A DNA stretch of 64,000 bases from Leptospira stimsonii (GCF_003545885.1 NZ_QHCT01000001.1:372001-436000); one strand, 5' to 3'; counted from the first letter of the stretch, positions 26,787-40,426 are shown. Notes: generated by a model from the sequence alone, not told the origin. Made by a program: numbers and translations.

Positions 26787-27147
26787 GACGTATGGTCATT
26801 TCAAGCGGGACAAAACCCGCCCTGATTCATTTCGATTCCGGAGCCAAGTTCGGTCGATCGCCGACCCAAGCATTGCATGCGGAAGCGAAATCGCAATCAC
26901 AAAAAGGGGCTGTAATGATCATCACGGGTGGGAACGCGCGGAAGAATTTTATCTGCATCGCTCTTAAAAGGAAGAACTGCACTAAACTCTATAGAAAGGC
27001 TGGGGAGAACTTTGGCCACCTTTTCAGGAGTTTAATCGGAGAACATTCTTACATTGAAATTCAGATCTTATTCAATATATGGAATATTCCATTTTTGATG
27101 TTCTTTACCTTGTTTCATGATTAAACGAAAAACCAGGAGATTGTAGA
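26787..27147. other. divergent regulatory region between repressor and early operon
   Basis: No supported gene: a + strand frame through it has no ribosome site and unlike composition. It holds a GCGGG/CCCGC hairpin near 26806..26820 and a perfect palindrome at 27078..27091. A cro-like gene would be expected here in lambdoid layouts but is not apparent. Confidence 0.5.
27078..27091. promoter_or_regulatory. 14-bp perfect palindrome, candidate operator of the early operon
   Basis: ATGGAATATTCCAT is an exact palindrome 57 bases upstream of the first early gene and in the divergent control region. Its core GGAATATTCC is the same as that of the palindrome in element A before the sheath gene, so one regulator might read both. 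No experiment is implied by the sequence. Confidence 0.45.
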
Positions 27148-27450
27148 ATGACCGAGATTGAAACGATCTGTATCGATCGCAAAGAAAAATTTTCCAAAGA
27201 CAACTTGGACCCGATCGTCCTCACAGACATAGAGGACAAAATGGTGGGCCAAATTGCTGAATATGTTAAGAATCAATTTCCTACGTTTGATTGGAGATGG
27301 GACGATCACACGGAAATGGCAGACAAAGCTGTAACATCCTTGTTCCTCGTTAAAAACGATATAGTTCATATCTGTAAAAAAGAACCAATCAAAATCAGAG
27401 AATTTATTAGTATTCTTGAATATATTATAGAGGAGGAATACGGAGAATGA
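27148..27450 (+). CDS. island early protein, unknown
   Basis: A 100-residue protein, first of the packed + strand early operon, with AGGAGATTGTAGA before the ATG. It is acidic with 'FPTFDWRWDDHTEMADKAV' in the middle. No family recognised. The stop overlaps the next start (ATGA). Confidence 0.65.
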   Translation: MTEIETICIDRKEKFSKDNLDPIVLTDIEDKMVGQIAEYVKNQFPTFDWRWDDHTEMADKAVTSLFLVKNDIVHICKKEPIKIREFISILEYIIEEEYGE

Positions 27451-27671
27451 TTCAGATTAGAGAACGAATTACATTATTGAGAAGGGGGATTCTCCTTTCT
27501 AAACTTTATAAGAAGGATGGAGGCAGAAGAAACCATTTTGAAATCATTGAAAGCCTCTTGAGTCGTTCTGCCGTAATGGACGCATTCTTACAAGACCGCG
27601 AGTTAGAAGGCGACTTTTACGAATGGATAAACGAACAGAAAATCACGGAGAATTTAGAATATGAAAAATGA
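27447..27671 (+). CDS. island early protein, unknown
   Basis: A 74-residue, highly charged and probably helical protein (MIQIRERITLLRRGILLSKLYKKDGG...). Overlaps of 4 bases upstream and 11 bases downstream place it inside a translationally coupled operon. No family recognised. Confidence 0.6.
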   Translation: MIQIRERITLLRRGILLSKLYKKDGGRRNHFEIIESLLSRSAVMDAFLQDRELEGDFYEWINEQKITENLEYEK

Positions 27672-27840
27672 AATTTGCAATCGGTGTAGAAAGAATGAAT
27701 CTCTCAGTCAAACCGATCTTTGCAAAGATTGTCTCAGGGAAAAATTTAAGAAACTGATCCCATCTATTGATCGTATTCGGCCTATTCATCCGAATTTTTC
27801 CCGATTTTCGTCTACCGAGGATCCGAAGGGGGTAGCATGA
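27661..27840 (+). CDS. small zinc-ribbon-like protein
   Basis: A 59-residue protein with two CxxC pairs, CNRC (residues 6-9) and CKDC (21-24), a likely zinc site. The ATG has CACGGAG nine bases upstream and lies inside the previous gene; the TGA overlaps the next ATG. The role is unknown; small two-CxxC proteins in phages are often regulators or nucleic-acid binders. Confidence 0.65.
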   Translation: MKNEICNRCRKNESLSQTDLCKDCLREKFKKLIPSIDRIRPIHPNFSRFSSTEDPKGVA

Positions 27841-28064
27841 ATCTTACTAAGAAACAAAAAATTCAAAGGTCAATTCAGGTTGAGAACGCTGTCTTCGAAG
27901 AAATATGGAAAGAGGTTCCGGACCACATGATTCGTAAACTGAAAGCGGAGGAACTTTCTGAATATATAGTCCGCCACATTCTTCCGGTAATAGAAAAAAG
28001 GAGAATCACAATGACTCCTTACGTTCGGAAAAATTCTGCTAAAAAGGAGATCGCGATTGCGTAA
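27837..28064 (+). CDS. island early protein, unknown
   Basis: A 75-residue, strongly charged helical protein ([27 protein letters not shown]...). Coupled to the upstream zinc protein by an ATGA overlap. The 3' end overlaps the next gene by 8 bases. No family recognised. Confidence 0.6.
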   Translation: MNLTKKQKIQRSIQVENAVFEEIWKEVPDHMIRKLKAEELSEYIVRHILPVIEKRRITMTPYVRKNSAKKEIAIA

Positions 28065-28491
28065 CGATATCATGAACGCCGTTAAACCGAAACGTCTCCT
28101 CGTAAATGGAGAAGTCGTTCACTACAAAAGATTTTGGAGAAGAGGACGTTCCTTATCCCAACGTATCGAACAGGTTGTCATTGAATCAAAACTGAATCTC
28201 AGGGATATAGCGTTTAAATACTCATTCGATTTCTATCAGAATCAAAATGAAACGATGGGTCCGCTCTATAGAGAACACTTAGCAGACGTAATAAAAGGGG
28301 TTCGAAATACTCCCCGTTACGTAATCGCTATTGAGGATTCTTGGAAACTTCCGATCGAAACGATTCGAAAAATTTATCAAGAAGATAAGGAAAGAGAAAA
28401 GCTAGGACAGTTATTGGATCCGGATTCTATCAGAGAATTTGCAATTTGGTATTCCGGAATTCTTAAATTATCCCTGGCTGAAAATTCATAA
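28057..28491 (+). CDS. island early protein, possible DNA-binding regulator
   Basis: A 144-residue protein. AAAAAGGAGATCGCGA precedes a TTG start at suitable spacing; an ATG five codons later lacks a ribosome site, so the TTG is preferred. The first 45 residues are basic ('[24 protein letters not shown]'), and a segment '[18 protein letters not shown]' could be a helix-turn-helix. No family is certain. Confidence 0.6.
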   Translation: MRNDIMNAVKPKRLLVNGEVVHYKRFWRRGRSLSQRIEQVVIESKLNLRDIAFKYSFDFYQNQNETMGPLYREHLADVIKGVRNTPRYVIAIEDSWKLPIETIRKIYQEDKEREKLGQLLDPDSIREFAIWYSGILKLSLAENS

Positions 28492-29137
28492 ACTGAAAAT
28501 AACGCAGAGCGCGCTACGCAGGAAGGAGAAGGAGACTGGCTACAGAGGAAACATTATTCAAACTTACGAATATTCTAAATAACACTAAAATGATAAGGTC
28601 TTTTCCGGATCCTAGGATTTCGGAAAATCTCAAAGTATTTATAAGTTTGATTTGAAGATGATTTTTGATTACAAACTTTTCTTTCCATTCGAATTCGCTA
28701 TCTCGTGTGAACGGAGAGCAAAGTTCCATGGAAAAATAAGAAACAATTCGTTCTCAATAAATCGAGAAGAATGTTAGGGAATACAAAGAAGTTCAAGTGG
28801 CTCTCAGCGAAAGGAAAGAAAATGTTCGATCGAGTGTTCCAAATGATTCTCCATATCTCGAGCATGAGGACGAAAGGAAGCTGTGTGGTATAAAATCGAA
28901 CGAATGGAAGCGAAAACAAAAAGCAATGATGGAGAGCAAGAGTTGAAGAAGATGAGCAGTAATAGCAAAAATAAGATGCCGTTGCTAAGATTCAAATAGA
29001 CCGTAGCAAGGTTTTGAAATAGAAAAACAAACTCAAAGGAAAGAAAAGTCTTATTTCGAATCTAAATTTAGAATTAAAAAAATATAATATTTTAAAAGAA
29101 ACTAATTTAAATCAGAAAACAAAATAGGAGAAACCGC
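28492..29137. other. early region without a well-supported gene
   Basis: In an otherwise densely packed operon this 650-base stretch has only weak candidates. A CTG-started frame at 28536..28655 (39 residues, ATEETLFKLTNILNN...) sits behind AGGAAGGAG and reads coding-like. A frame at 28761..28952 has coding-like composition but no proper start. An ATG frame at 28771 gives 40 residues behind GAGAAGA. Decay of former genes is the simplest reading. Confidence 0.45.
28536..28655 (+). CDS. possible 39-residue protein with CTG start
   Basis: GGAAGGAG lies 7 bases before CTG GCT ACA GAG; the frame runs 39 codons (LATEETLFKLTNILNNTKMI...) to TGA. The composition fits a small phage protein. Lack of ATG/GTG/TTG makes this tentative, and it may be the remnant of a gene that lost its start. 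Confidence 0.28.
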   Translation: MATEETLFKLTNILNNTKMIRSFPDPRISENLKVFISLI

Positions 29138-29275
29138 ATGAATGGAAGGAAGAAGGAACCTGATAAACAAAAAAGCAAAAACAAGAAAAAGATTACTTCC
29201 GGAAAAAATATTCCGGCAGTGAAAGTTCTGCCATCTTCGACTAACGGAGTGGCGGTCGAAATGACTTCGAAATAG
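29138..29275 (+). CDS. small Lys-rich protein upstream of gam
   Basis: A 45-residue basic protein ([20 protein letters not shown]...), with AATAGGAGAAACCGC before the ATG, an excellent ribosome site. The stop is 8 bases before the Gam-like start and carries that gene's AGGAG. It might bind nucleic acid; no family recognised. Confidence 0.6.
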   Translation: MNGRKKEPDKQKSKNKKKITSGKNIPAVKVLPSSTNGVAVEMTSK

Positions 29276-29283
29276 GAGATCAT

Positions 29284-29886
29284 ATGTCAAAGTTAAAAAA
29301 CACAAAGAAGAAAGGCGACCTCCTGGATCTGCCTGACAACAAATATAAGGATCGCTCCGATCTCACCCAAGCAATTCAATTACTCGGGGAGATCAAACGA
29401 GAAAGAGATCGAATCAAAAGCCGGACCGACGACCAAATCAGCATGCTCCAAAGAGATCTTCAGAATGAAATTTCGCCTTTGGATCTAAAAATTCAGCACA
29501 TTGCATCCGGAATAAAATATTTCGTAGATCATCATAAGGAAGAACTCTTTCCTGATCCGGAATATAAAACCTGTAAATTTACGACAGGTGTCTTGAAATT
29601 ACGAAGAGTTCCTGCTTCTGTAAAGACTCGGGGAACCGTAAAATTTATTGAAAAAATTCTCTCGGAGAATGGGCTACTGGATCGATTTAATTTTTTGATC
29701 TCTAAGTTAGGTGGAATGTATCTTCGTATTAAATTGGAACTCAACAAAGAAAAAATCCTCGCAGAACCTCTTAAAGCCATACAAAAGATCGGAATCGAAT
29801 TCAATGAAGAATCGGAGCGCTTATACATTACCCCAAGCGAAACGGAAATAGAAATAGAAATAGAAGCCGTCGAGGACGCGGCCTGA
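29284..29886 (+). CDS. gam: host-nuclease inhibitor Gam-like protein (Mu Gam family)
   Basis: A 200-residue protein resembling phage Mu Gam. It has the long N-terminal helix ('[28 protein letters not shown]', read in part), the '[24 protein letters not shown]' helix and a small beta part ('[19 protein letters not shown]') ending with '[14 protein letters not shown]'. Mu Gam is a Ku-like dimer that binds DNA ends and blocks exonucleases. A strong AGGAGATC site precedes the ATG. Its presence points to a Mu-like ancestor even though no transposase is visible. Confidence 0.85.
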   Translation: MSKLKNTKKKGDLLDLPDNKYKDRSDLTQAIQLLGEIKRERDRIKSRTDDQISMLQRDLQNEISPLDLKIQHIASGIKYFVDHHKEELFPDPEYKTCKFTTGVLKLRRVPASVKTRGTVKFIEKILSENGLLDRFNFLISKLGGMYLRIKLELNKEKILAEPLKAIQKIGIEFNEESERLYITPSETEIEIEIEAVEDAA

Positions 29887-30119
29887 TGTTAGCGCAAACG
29901 AATAAAGAAGCCGATTGGGAAACTTTTATCGAATATTCGAAAAGGTTTTCCAGATTTACGCACGAAGAGGTTCGGAGTTTGGAAGTTAAGATCGATAAGC
30001 TGAATTTCATGATCGAGATTTCGGAAACTTCCGAATATGTAAGAATTCTAATAGAACGTTATTTTCGAAATTCGATTTGGGAAATACGACAAGGAGACGG
30101 ATATGTCATCAACATTTAA
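29886..30119 (+). CDS. island early protein, unknown
   Basis: A 77-residue protein ([21 protein letters not shown]...) sharing one base with the gam stop. Rich in charged residues and mostly helical. In Mu-like elements small genes follow gam; identity with any of them was not established. It overlaps the next gene by 17 bases. Confidence 0.55.
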   Translation: MLAQTNKEADWETFIEYSKRFSRFTHEEVRSLEVKIDKLNFMIEISETSEYVRILIERYFRNSIWEIRQGDGYVINI

Positions 30120-30303
30120 AGCGCAATTAAGGATTCAATTTGAAGATCTTGAATTCAACGATTTCACCGATGCCGTTTTAGATGAGTTTGGTATGGTTAC
30201 AATTGCAACTATGACGCTCTTTGCAAAAAGGAAATTGGGAGTTTCCCAAACTACAATCGAAAAAATTGCGGAAATGAAACGAAATTCTCCAATTCATTCC
30301 TAA
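30103..30303 (+). CDS. island early protein, unknown
   Basis: A 66-residue protein (MSSTFKAQLRIQFEDLEFND...). AAGGAGACGGAT precedes the ATG. A short 'KLGVSQTTIEKIAEM' helix pair near the C-terminus could be a helix-turn-helix, but it is too brief to name. Confidence 0.55.
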   Translation: MSSTFKAQLRIQFEDLEFNDFTDAVLDEFGMVTIATMTLFAKRKLGVSQTTIEKIAEMKRNSPIHS

Positions 30304-30323
30304 TTTTAGAAAGGAGGTAAAAG

Positions 30324-30764
30324 ATGAATCAGATCACTTTTAAGAATCTTAAAAACTATAAATATCAATTGGTCAAGAACTACGATTATCGAACCTCGAT
30401 AAAAACGAATTCTTCTATGCAGATCGGACTACCCGATGTAAAAATTTTTCTGGAACTTTCTCCGGATGGTCTTTTGAAAATCGATTCGGGCTACGCTTGG
30501 GACGGTCCGAGCGGGCCGACCATCGATACAAAGAATTTTATGCGTGGATCTCTCGTTCACGATGCTCTCTATCAATTGATGCGGGAAGAAAAATTGGATC
30601 GAAAACGTTATCGTGAATCCGCGGATAAAATTCTCAAAGAGATCTGTTTGGAAGACGGTATGAGCTCCTTTCGCGCAAATTATGTTTATCAATTCGTGCG
30701 AAGGTTCGGAGAATCTTCCGCGATGCATAAGGATGAAACGAAAGAATGGGAAGTGGCTCCGTGA
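30324..30764 (+). CDS. DUF1353 family phage protein
   Basis: A 146-residue protein with the DUF1353 signature: 'IDSGYAWDGPSGPTID' then 'RGSLVHDALYQLMR' and an 'R..AD..L...' helix. The conserved His-Asp and Trp-Asp are suggestive of a small metal-dependent or peptidoglycan-directed enzyme, but its function is unknown. Members are common in phages and prophages near lysis or tail genes. AAAGGAGGTAAAAG before the ATG is a very strong ribosome site. Confidence 0.82.
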   Translation: MNQITFKNLKNYKYQLVKNYDYRTSIKTNSSMQIGLPDVKIFLELSPDGLLKIDSGYAWDGPSGPTIDTKNFMRGSLVHDALYQLMREEKLDRKRYRESADKILKEICLEDGMSSFRANYVYQFVRRFGESSAMHKDETKEWEVAP

Positions 30765-30901
30765 AAATTTTCGATGTAACCATGTTAGTAATCGGTTACA
30801 CTATTTTTTGGACTTTCCTTCTCTGGTTTTTCTTGGGCTTCTTTGCCGTTTGCCTTTGGTTTTCCATAAACCTTTTATTTAAAGACCCGAAAAGAAAGTA
30901 A
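30761..30901 (+). CDS. small single/two-TM membrane protein
   Basis: A 46-residue protein starting with GTG that overlaps the DUF1353 stop (GTGA). Nearly the whole chain is hydrophobic and aromatic (GYTIFWTFLLWFFLGFFAV...), ending in a basic tail (KDPKRK). It may be a holin-like peptide or the last gene of the early operon. Confidence 0.55.
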   Translation: MKIFDVTMLVIGYTIFWTFLLWFFLGFFAVCLWFSINLLFKDPKRK

Positions 30902-31225
30902 ACTGCGAGTAGATTCGTTTCGGAAAAATTTATCTTTAAAACCGGAACGAATCTTTCTCAATATTATATATAATGAATATAACTAGCGCAACCTCCGTTT
31001 TTGCTCCTACGACTCAATTGAAAAAAGCAAAACCTACGTTTTCAATATTTTCTTTCTTTATCCGAGGAACTCGGTGACATTTCGTATCTGATTCTTATAT
31101 AAAAAAAGTTTTTAGTGTCACGCTAATCTTCGATTTTGAAATCAAGAATTCAGGAATAACAGCGAACGAAACAAAAAGCCCGCACTTTCGATACGGGCTT
31201 TAAAAGATAAAACCGATTTACACCT
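30902..31225. other. right edge of the island; no gene
   Basis: About 320 bases with no coding frame. It contains the fumC terminator near its right end. I searched by eye for a direct repeat that also occurs near 8.1-8.25 kb (an attachment-site pair) and found none. Confidence 0.5.
31173..31203 (-). terminator. terminator of fumC
   Basis: On the minus strand AAAGCCCG and CGGGCTTT form an 8-bp perfect stem with an 11-base loop, followed by TTTGTTT. It lies 25-50 bases after the fumC stop codon. Confidence 0.85.
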
Positions 31226-32623
<1,398 letters not shown>

Positions 32624-32718
32624 GCCTCCGAATGGTTATTTAATTAGAATATTGTTCTTCAAAAAGAATAGGTGACACTTAATGAAATTCTAAAGTGATT
32701 TAGAATCAAAGTGAATCT

Positions 32719-34794
32719 TTATTCTTCTCGAAATCGTCTCAGAGTATCCGCAAGAGCGGAAAACTCGGGTTTTTTAGCGGAAACGTTATCGAGGTAATCC
32801 AGAGTGGATTGAATCCAAGTCGGATCGGATTCCAGTTCTCTACGAATAAAAACGTGACGAACCTGGTTCATCGCTCTGATTTCGAGATATCTCCGCTTCT
32901 GGTCATAGTAAATGAGGTCGGCCACTTTGTCTTTTCCGAATTCGGGCGAAGCTACCGCGACTACGACTTCATCCAGCCAAATCAAACCGTTGTTCTTGCG
33001 ATCCACGTAGTCGATCGCCTTTTGTAGGCGTGCAGGTACAATCATTTCCTTTTCTTTCGGTCCGACGATTACGCCCAAAGAAAGTTTCTTTTTCGGTTTA
33101 GCAGATTCTTGCTGAGGATTCTCCGCATCGGATACCTTGAGATCTTTCCTTACGTAACCTTTGTTTGAAATCTCCCTTTCCTTGGGAGCGACGGAAATTC
33201 CAAAAAGGCTAAGAATGAATTCGATAAGTCTTTCTAAAATCGATTTAGAAGCCCTTTCGGAACGAATTCTTTCTTTCTCCGTATCTTCTTCCCATTCGGC
33301 GATCGCTTTACTCAATCGAATCTGTTCGTCAACCGCCGCTTGTCCGTCCTTAACGTCTGAAACTTCTCTTAAGAATTCGTAAATTCCTCTTGTATAACCG
33401 TTTTGTCTTACGAGGTTATGAATCGAAGTTCTTCTCGGACGAATTTCGGTAAACGCGCGTAAGATCATACTTTTCGCTAAGATCTGAAGACCGATTACGT
33501 CTCCACCCGAACCCTTGCGTTCTTTTTTTAAAAAATCTTCCCTTGCTCGAATTCGTTCCAAGACTTCGCGGAATAATTCATTTCGACTCATTCCTACTGA
33601 TTTAAGAGCGACTTCGTCGACTTCGAAATTTGAAAGATCAAATTGGACGGGTTCTTTCGATTCTTTAAAGCGAAATAGATTTTCACCCGTAATCAGATTG
33701 ATTAATGATTCTTTCTTAAGATTGGAAAGAGTTCGGATTGTTTGAATCAGGATTTCGTAGGCTTTGATAAAATCGCCGCCCCCAACCCAGTTTTTTCCGG
33801 ACATAAAAGCGGGATGTTTCTTTAATTCTTGAGCGTATCGTTCCGCCTGCGCGTTCCCTGTAAGTTCGATCCAGGAAGATTCTTCAGTCGGTAAAATGTG
33901 TAAAAGAATTTTACGTGCGATGATCGTAAACAATTCAAAGATGACTTCAAGTTCGGTAGTTCTTCCTTGTTCGTCCTTTTCTTTCGCGTGCCTAAAACTT
34001 AAGAGTTCATCCAGGGAAGGCTGAAAAAGATGAAAGCGGGGATGAAGTTGTAAAAGAGGAGAACGGGATCCTCTTTTTTCAAGGACAGGTAAAACTTCTG
34101 CCTCCACTTTAATAATGGAAAGTTGATTTAGAATTTCTCCGGGCTTTTGATCCAACAATTGAAAAATATTGCTAAAAAGATCGCCTCTTACTTGCAATCT
34201 ACTCAAAAGAGACTCAAGTGAAAGAGATTCCAAATTCTGCATAGACTTTTCGAGAAACTTAGAATCCGAAAGATTGATCGGCATTCCCTTATCGTCGACG
34301 TTGATATAATTTTGATGAACCCAATCTTCGATTTCCGAATTTTTGGAAACGTTTAAGATAAACTGATCTCTAGCGTGGAGCATTTCTAAAATTGCCGCGA
34401 CGCTCTGTAAAAGACATCCTCGTTTTACTTTTAGAATCTGATCCGCTTTTAAGGATGCAGGCCGAATGATAACGTTTGCGATCTGAAGTTCTCTGATTTC
34501 TTTTTGGAAGAGAAGATACTGATAGGTTTGAATTCCTCTTCTTTCTTCGAGAAATTTCAAATCTTGCAGTTTGAGATGTTGAAGCTGTTCTATCTTTGTA
34601 AGCGCAAAAGGAGAATGGTTGAAAAGAAAATAATTCTCCACTCCCTTCTCGACCAAGTCTATGTCTTTAAATGCACCCGGATTGAATTGAAGCATCAGGA
34701 CTTTGAGTTCCTGATCCGTGATCATATCCTGAGTATCCTCCGTGTTTACATCGGCGGTTTCAGGAGTTGGCGCTTGATTTTCAGATTTGGACAT
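32719..34794 (-). CDS. large Leptospira protein, unknown
   Basis: A 691-residue protein, predominantly helical and charged, without signal peptide. A hydrophobic stretch ('[17 protein letters not shown]') lies near residue 535. The N-terminus is acidic and low-complexity, followed by a long region without any motif I recognise. It is flanked by fumC and malic enzyme on the same strand with about 100-base gaps. Probably genus-specific. Confidence 0.75.
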   Translation of the reverse strand: MSKSENQAPTPETADVNTEDTQDMITDQELKVLMLQFNPGAFKDIDLVEKGVENYFLFNHSPFALTKIEQLQHLKLQDLKFLEERRGIQTYQYLLFQKEIRELQIANVIIRPASLKADQILKVKRGCLLQSVAAILEMLHARDQFILNVSKNSEIEDWVHQNYINVDDKGMPINLSDSKFLEKSMQNLESLSLESLLSRLQVRGDLFSNIFQLLDQKPGEILNQLSIIKVEAEVLPVLEKRGSRSPLLQLHPRFHLFQPSLDELLSFRHAKEKDEQGRTTELEVIFELFTIIARKILLHILPTEESSWIELTGNAQAERYAQELKKHPAFMSGKNWVGGGDFIKAYEILIQTIRTLSNLKKESLINLITGENLFRFKESKEPVQFDLSNFEVDEVALKSVGMSRNELFREVLERIRAREDFLKKERKGSGGDVIGLQILAKSMILRAFTEIRPRRTSIHNLVRQNGYTRGIYEFLREVSDVKDGQAAVDEQIRLSKAIAEWEEDTEKERIRSERASKSILERLIEFILSLFGISVAPKEREISNKGYVRKDLKVSDAENPQQESAKPKKKLSLGVIVGPKEKEMIVPARLQKAIDYVDRKNNGLIWLDEVVVAVASPEFGKDKVADLIYYDQKRRYLEIRAMNQVRHVFIRRELESDPTWIQSTLDYLDNVSAKKPEFSALADTLRRFREE

Positions 34795-34895
34795 AATGTT
34801 TCGTACCCGATTAGGGTATATTGATAACAGACTTTAGAAATTATCAAAAGCCTCGTATCTTTATAAATATCGGATTTCGAAAGTGAGAAAAAAAA

Positions 34896-36158
34896 TCAGC
34901 TTCGGATAATTCCTTCCAGAAATCCGAGATATTTTTCTCTTCCAGGATATGGAATTCGAGCGGATCCGCTCGCAACCGCGGCTTCTGCAACGGCAGGAGC
35001 AACGTGGAACAGGACCCGTTTATCAAAGGGTTTCGGAATCAAATACTCCGGTCCAAATTCAAACTTAACTCCGCCGTACGCTTGACTGACCGCGTCCGGA
35101 ACTTCCAGACGAGCCAATTCAGCAAGAGAACGCGCGGCGGCCAATTTCATTTCCAGAGTAATGTGGCGGGCTCTTACATCGAGAGCTCCGCGGAATATAA
35201 AAGGAAAACCTAATACGTTATTTACCTGATTCGGATTGTCACTTCTTCCCGTTCCCATGATTAAATCGGAGCGAACGGCTTTGGCAACTTGGTAAGGAAT
35301 TTCAGGATCTGGGTTTGCTAAAGCGAAGATTACCGGATTCTTAGCCATAGAACGAACCATCTCCTCATCGACCATGTCTTGTACGGAAACACCTACGAAG
35401 ATATCTGCGCCTTTCATCACTTCTTTGAGGGTTGTAGAATCCGTTTTTTGAACGTATTTCTTTTTAGAATCGTTGAGATCGGTACGATTGTGATGGATCA
35501 CACCTTTCGTATCGACTAAGAAGATTTGTTCTTTTTTGATTCCGATATGTTGAATGAGTTCAGCGATAGCGATTCCGGCCGCGCCTGCGCCACAAATAAC
35601 TACCTTAACGTCTCCGGGTTTTTTGCCGGTAAGCTCAAAAGAATTGAGAAGTCCTGCAACCGTAATGATTGCGGTTCCGTGTTGATCGTCGTGAAACACC
35701 GGAATGTTCATTTTTTTAATGAGTTCTTCTTCTATATAAAAACTTTCGGGAGCTTTGATGTCTTCCAGATTGATTCCGCCAAACGTCGGTTCGAGAAGTT
35801 TCACCGCGTTGATAAAGTCATCGGGATCCTTCGTGTTGACTTCGATATCAAACACGTCGATGCCGGCAAATTTTTTAAAAAGAACCGCTTTGCCTTCCAT
35901 CACGGGTTTACCGGCAAGGGCACCGATATCTCCGAGACCGAGAACCGCAGTTCCATTCGTGATAATACCAACCAAATTTCCTTTGTTTGTGTATTCGTAA
36001 ACGAGGTCGGGAACGTCTTTGATTTCCAAACAAGGATAGGCTACGCCGGGAGAATATGCGAGGGAAAGATCATAAGAATCCAACGTTGGTTTCGTTGGAA
36101 CCACTTCTATTTTTCCCTTAGGGTGGAGCGAGTGATACTGTAGTGATTTTTCCCTCAT
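34896..36158 (-). CDS. malic enzyme (NAD(P)-dependent)
   Basis: A 420-residue malic enzyme of the short bacterial type. The N-terminal domain has '[14 protein letters not shown]' and '[40 protein letters not shown]'; metal-ligand '[10 protein letters not shown]' is present; the NAD-binding domain has '[14 protein letters not shown]'. It decarboxylates malate to pyruvate, giving NAD(P)H. There is no phosphotransacetylase extension as in MaeB. Located near fumC, whose product malate is its substrate, although a separate gene lies between them. Confidence 0.92.
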   Translation of the reverse strand: MREKSLQYHSLHPKGKIEVVPTKPTLDSYDLSLAYSPGVAYPCLEIKDVPDLVYEYTNKGNLVGIITNGTAVLGLGDIGALAGKPVMEGKAVLFKKFAGIDVFDIEVNTKDPDDFINAVKLLEPTFGGINLEDIKAPESFYIEEELIKKMNIPVFHDDQHGTAIITVAGLLNSFELTGKKPGDVKVVICGAGAAGIAIAELIQHIGIKKEQIFLVDTKGVIHHNRTDLNDSKKKYVQKTDSTTLKEVMKGADIFVGVSVQDMVDEEMVRSMAKNPVIFALANPDPEIPYQVAKAVRSDLIMGTGRSDNPNQVNNVLGFPFIFRGALDVRARHITLEMKLAAARSLAELARLEVPDAVSQAYGGVKFEFGPEYLIPKPFDKRVLFHVAPAVAEAAVASGSARIPYPGREKYLGFLEGIIRS

Positions 36159-36205
36159 ACGATATTTCCCATATTTTTCAATTCAGACCGTGAGACGATA
36201 ACATT

Positions 36206-38279
<2,074 letters not shown>

Positions 38280-38312
38280 GTGTTTATCCTCGATAATGAG
38301 TTCGTCGCGAGA

Positions 38313-40199
38313 TCAGGCTTTTGCCTTTTTCTTTTCCTCGGTCTTTTTCAAGTGGTTTGTAATCCACTGCTGAGCGATGGAAAGAATATTTTGAAAAGTC
38401 CAATAGAGTGTAACACCGGAAGGCATGTTCCAGAAGATATAAAGCATCATTACCGGCATTACATACATTAGCATTTTCTGATTCGGATCCATAGAAACCG
38501 AAGTCATTCTTGTTTGGAAAATCTGAGTTCCAACCATCAGAAGAGCGAGAAGATTCAGACCAAGTCCGGTTTGCGTAAAATATGGAATCGCAGGAGAAGT
38601 CCAGATAACATCCGGTTCGCTGAGATCTTTTACCCATAAGAACGGAGAATTCCAAAGATCTATCGTATCAGAGAAAGCGGTATAAAGCGCGATAAAAATC
38701 GGAATTTGAATCACCATCGGAAGACAACCACCCACCGGATTGACGTTGTTCTTTTTATAGAGCTCCATCGTTTTTTGCTGGCGCATCTTCGGATCGTTCG
38801 CAAATTTTTCGTTGATCGTTTTGAGTTGCGGACTGAGTTCCTGCATCTTCTTCATACTATCCGCTTGTTTCTGATTGAGTGGATAGAAAACGAGTTTGAA
38901 AAGAATCGCGAAGATGATGATGCTCCAACCGTAGTTAGGAACCGTGAACTGATAGATTTTTTTCAAAACCCAGATGATTCCGTTTCTAAAAGGTGTGGTC
39001 ATCCCTTGGTTGAAAGATTTATTTAGGTCGGCGCTTAAGCCTGCAAAGGGACTATTCTTAGCCTGATTCGGATCGAGCTCGGGATTTCTAAATACCATTC
39101 CTTCGCTTTCGCGCACACCGACGTAAGTTCCGAAATCCAGATTGTAAGTTTCACCGGGAGTTAAGGAAATATTATCGTACAATAATACGGCGCCGGTTTC
39201 ATTTTTAGTTCTGTTATCTAAAACGATACCTTGCGGCTTGTGATCGAGTGGATCGGCGACCGCGATAAAGTAACGGGATCCGGTTCCTGCAAAATCAACG
39301 CCCGATTCCGCGTTTGTTTTTACGCTGAAGGTCTCATCCGCTCCGGAATTTCCGGTAAAGAAATTTCCAACCGAAGACCAAAATCCGAGAGAAGAACTCC
39401 CGTCCAAGGTATCGTTGAAAGAACCTCCGATATGATAAAAACGAAAGAAGTTAGCTGTGTCACGATCATTGAGCGCTCTATCTTTTGGAAGAGGACCGAG
39501 ACTTCCGAAGGTTCTCAAATACTGTGTGCTTTTCTGGGAAGCAAAGGAAAGTTTTTCTTTTGTAAGGTTAACGATAAAAAGCGAGATTTTAAAATAATTC
39601 TCACCCGGATAAAAGCGGTATTGTTTTTTCAGAAGAAATGTTTTATCGGGAGAAACAGCGCTAAATACTAAGGAAGAATTCGCTTTATCTTCTTCTAATG
39701 CGAACGGAATTTCGTTCCAATCGGATTCCGGAAGTTGATTTAAAGAATTTACAAAGTTAAAATCAAAACCTTTTTCTCTGGAAAGTTCGACTGCCTGATA
39801 AGATTTTCCATCGACAACGACCGTCTCCGGATTCTTACGAGCGACTTGCATCAAATCACCGTTCGGTCCTACATAATCTTTTACATAAAATTTGGAGATT
39901 CTTCCACCTAAGGAACTGAATTCTACGATATAAGAATCGGTTACGATATTCGTTTTTTTTATGTCGGAAGGAGCGACCTTAACTTCTTTCACTGGGGCGG
40001 TGATCTGCGCCTCTTTCGTCTTTTCGGTTTGAGTTTTGTTTTCTTTTTTATTATCCGAAGGTTTGTCCGAAGTAGCTTCCTTTGTTTCGGGAGTTTTTTT
40101 AGGTGGAGCGGAAGGGAAGAAAAAGTAATTCACCCCCATCCAAATTCCCATACTTAGAATCAGAGCTAAAAATAATCTACTTTGTCTATCTTCCATCAT
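38313..40199 (-). CDS. yidC: membrane protein insertase YidC
   Basis: A 628-residue YidC of the Gram-negative type: N-terminal TM helix (about 7-28), a Lys/Glu-rich linker, a large periplasmic beta-domain (about 85-380) and the C-terminal insertase core of five TM helices with '[22 protein letters not shown]' near residue 500. It inserts proteins into the inner membrane with or without Sec. Start overlaps the yidD stop (ATGA). Confidence 0.95.
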   Translation of the reverse strand: MMEDRQSRLFLALILSMGIWMGVNYFFFPSAPPKKTPETKEATSDKPSDNKKENKTQTEKTKEAQITAPVKEVKVAPSDIKKTNIVTDSYIVEFSSLGGRISKFYVKDYVGPNGDLMQVARKNPETVVVDGKSYQAVELSREKGFDFNFVNSLNQLPESDWNEIPFALEEDKANSSLVFSAVSPDKTFLLKKQYRFYPGENYFKISLFIVNLTKEKLSFASQKSTQYLRTFGSLGPLPKDRALNDRDTANFFRFYHIGGSFNDTLDGSSSLGFWSSVGNFFTGNSGADETFSVKTNAESGVDFAGTGSRYFIAVADPLDHKPQGIVLDNRTKNETGAVLLYDNISLTPGETYNLDFGTYVGVRESEGMVFRNPELDPNQAKNSPFAGLSADLNKSFNQGMTTPFRNGIIWVLKKIYQFTVPNYGWSIIIFAILFKLVFYPLNQKQADSMKKMQELSPQLKTINEKFANDPKMRQQKTMELYKKNNVNPVGGCLPMVIQIPIFIALYTAFSDTIDLWNSPFLWVKDLSEPDVIWTSPAIPYFTQTGLGLNLLALLMVGTQIFQTRMTSVSMDPNQKMLMYVMPVMMLYIFWNMPSGVTLYWTFQNILSIAQQWITNHLKKTEEKKKAKA

Positions 40200-40426
40200 T
40201 TCGTCCTTTTAATGTTAGGTGGCAAGGGATCTTCGAATCCCTGAGAGAGAGGGTTGCATCTCAAAATTCTCCAAGTACTCAACTGCAATGCGCGGAAAAA
40301 TCCGTATTCTTGAAATGCTTGTGCGGCATATTCTGAACAACTTGGGGTGAATCGACAGGCTGGCGGGAGTAAAGGAGAGATTAGCCGTTTGTATAGCTGA
40401 ATCAGTTTGATTGCAAGTTGGTTCAT
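40196..40426 (-). CDS. yidD: membrane protein insertion efficiency factor YidD
   Basis: A 76-residue protein with the complete YidD signature: '[27 protein letters not shown]', then '[17 protein letters not shown]'. The three conserved cysteines are present. It aids YidC-dependent insertion. Overlaps rnpA and yidC by 4 bases each. Confidence 0.95.
   Translation of the reverse strand: MNQLAIKLIQLYKRLISPLLPPACRFTPSCSEYAAQAFQEYGFFRALQLSTWRILRCNPLSQGFEDPLPPNIKRTK

Noticed and set aside
26765..27124. 119-residue + strand frame between repressor and early operon (possible cro)
   Set aside because: TTG/ATG starts without ribosome site, composition unlike neighbouring proteins, no helix-turn-helix; it overlaps the repressor promoter and presumed operators.
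8081..31225. Attachment-site direct repeats flanking the island
   Set aside because: No convincing direct repeat of 12 bases or more was seen near both borders; borders are therefore approximate.
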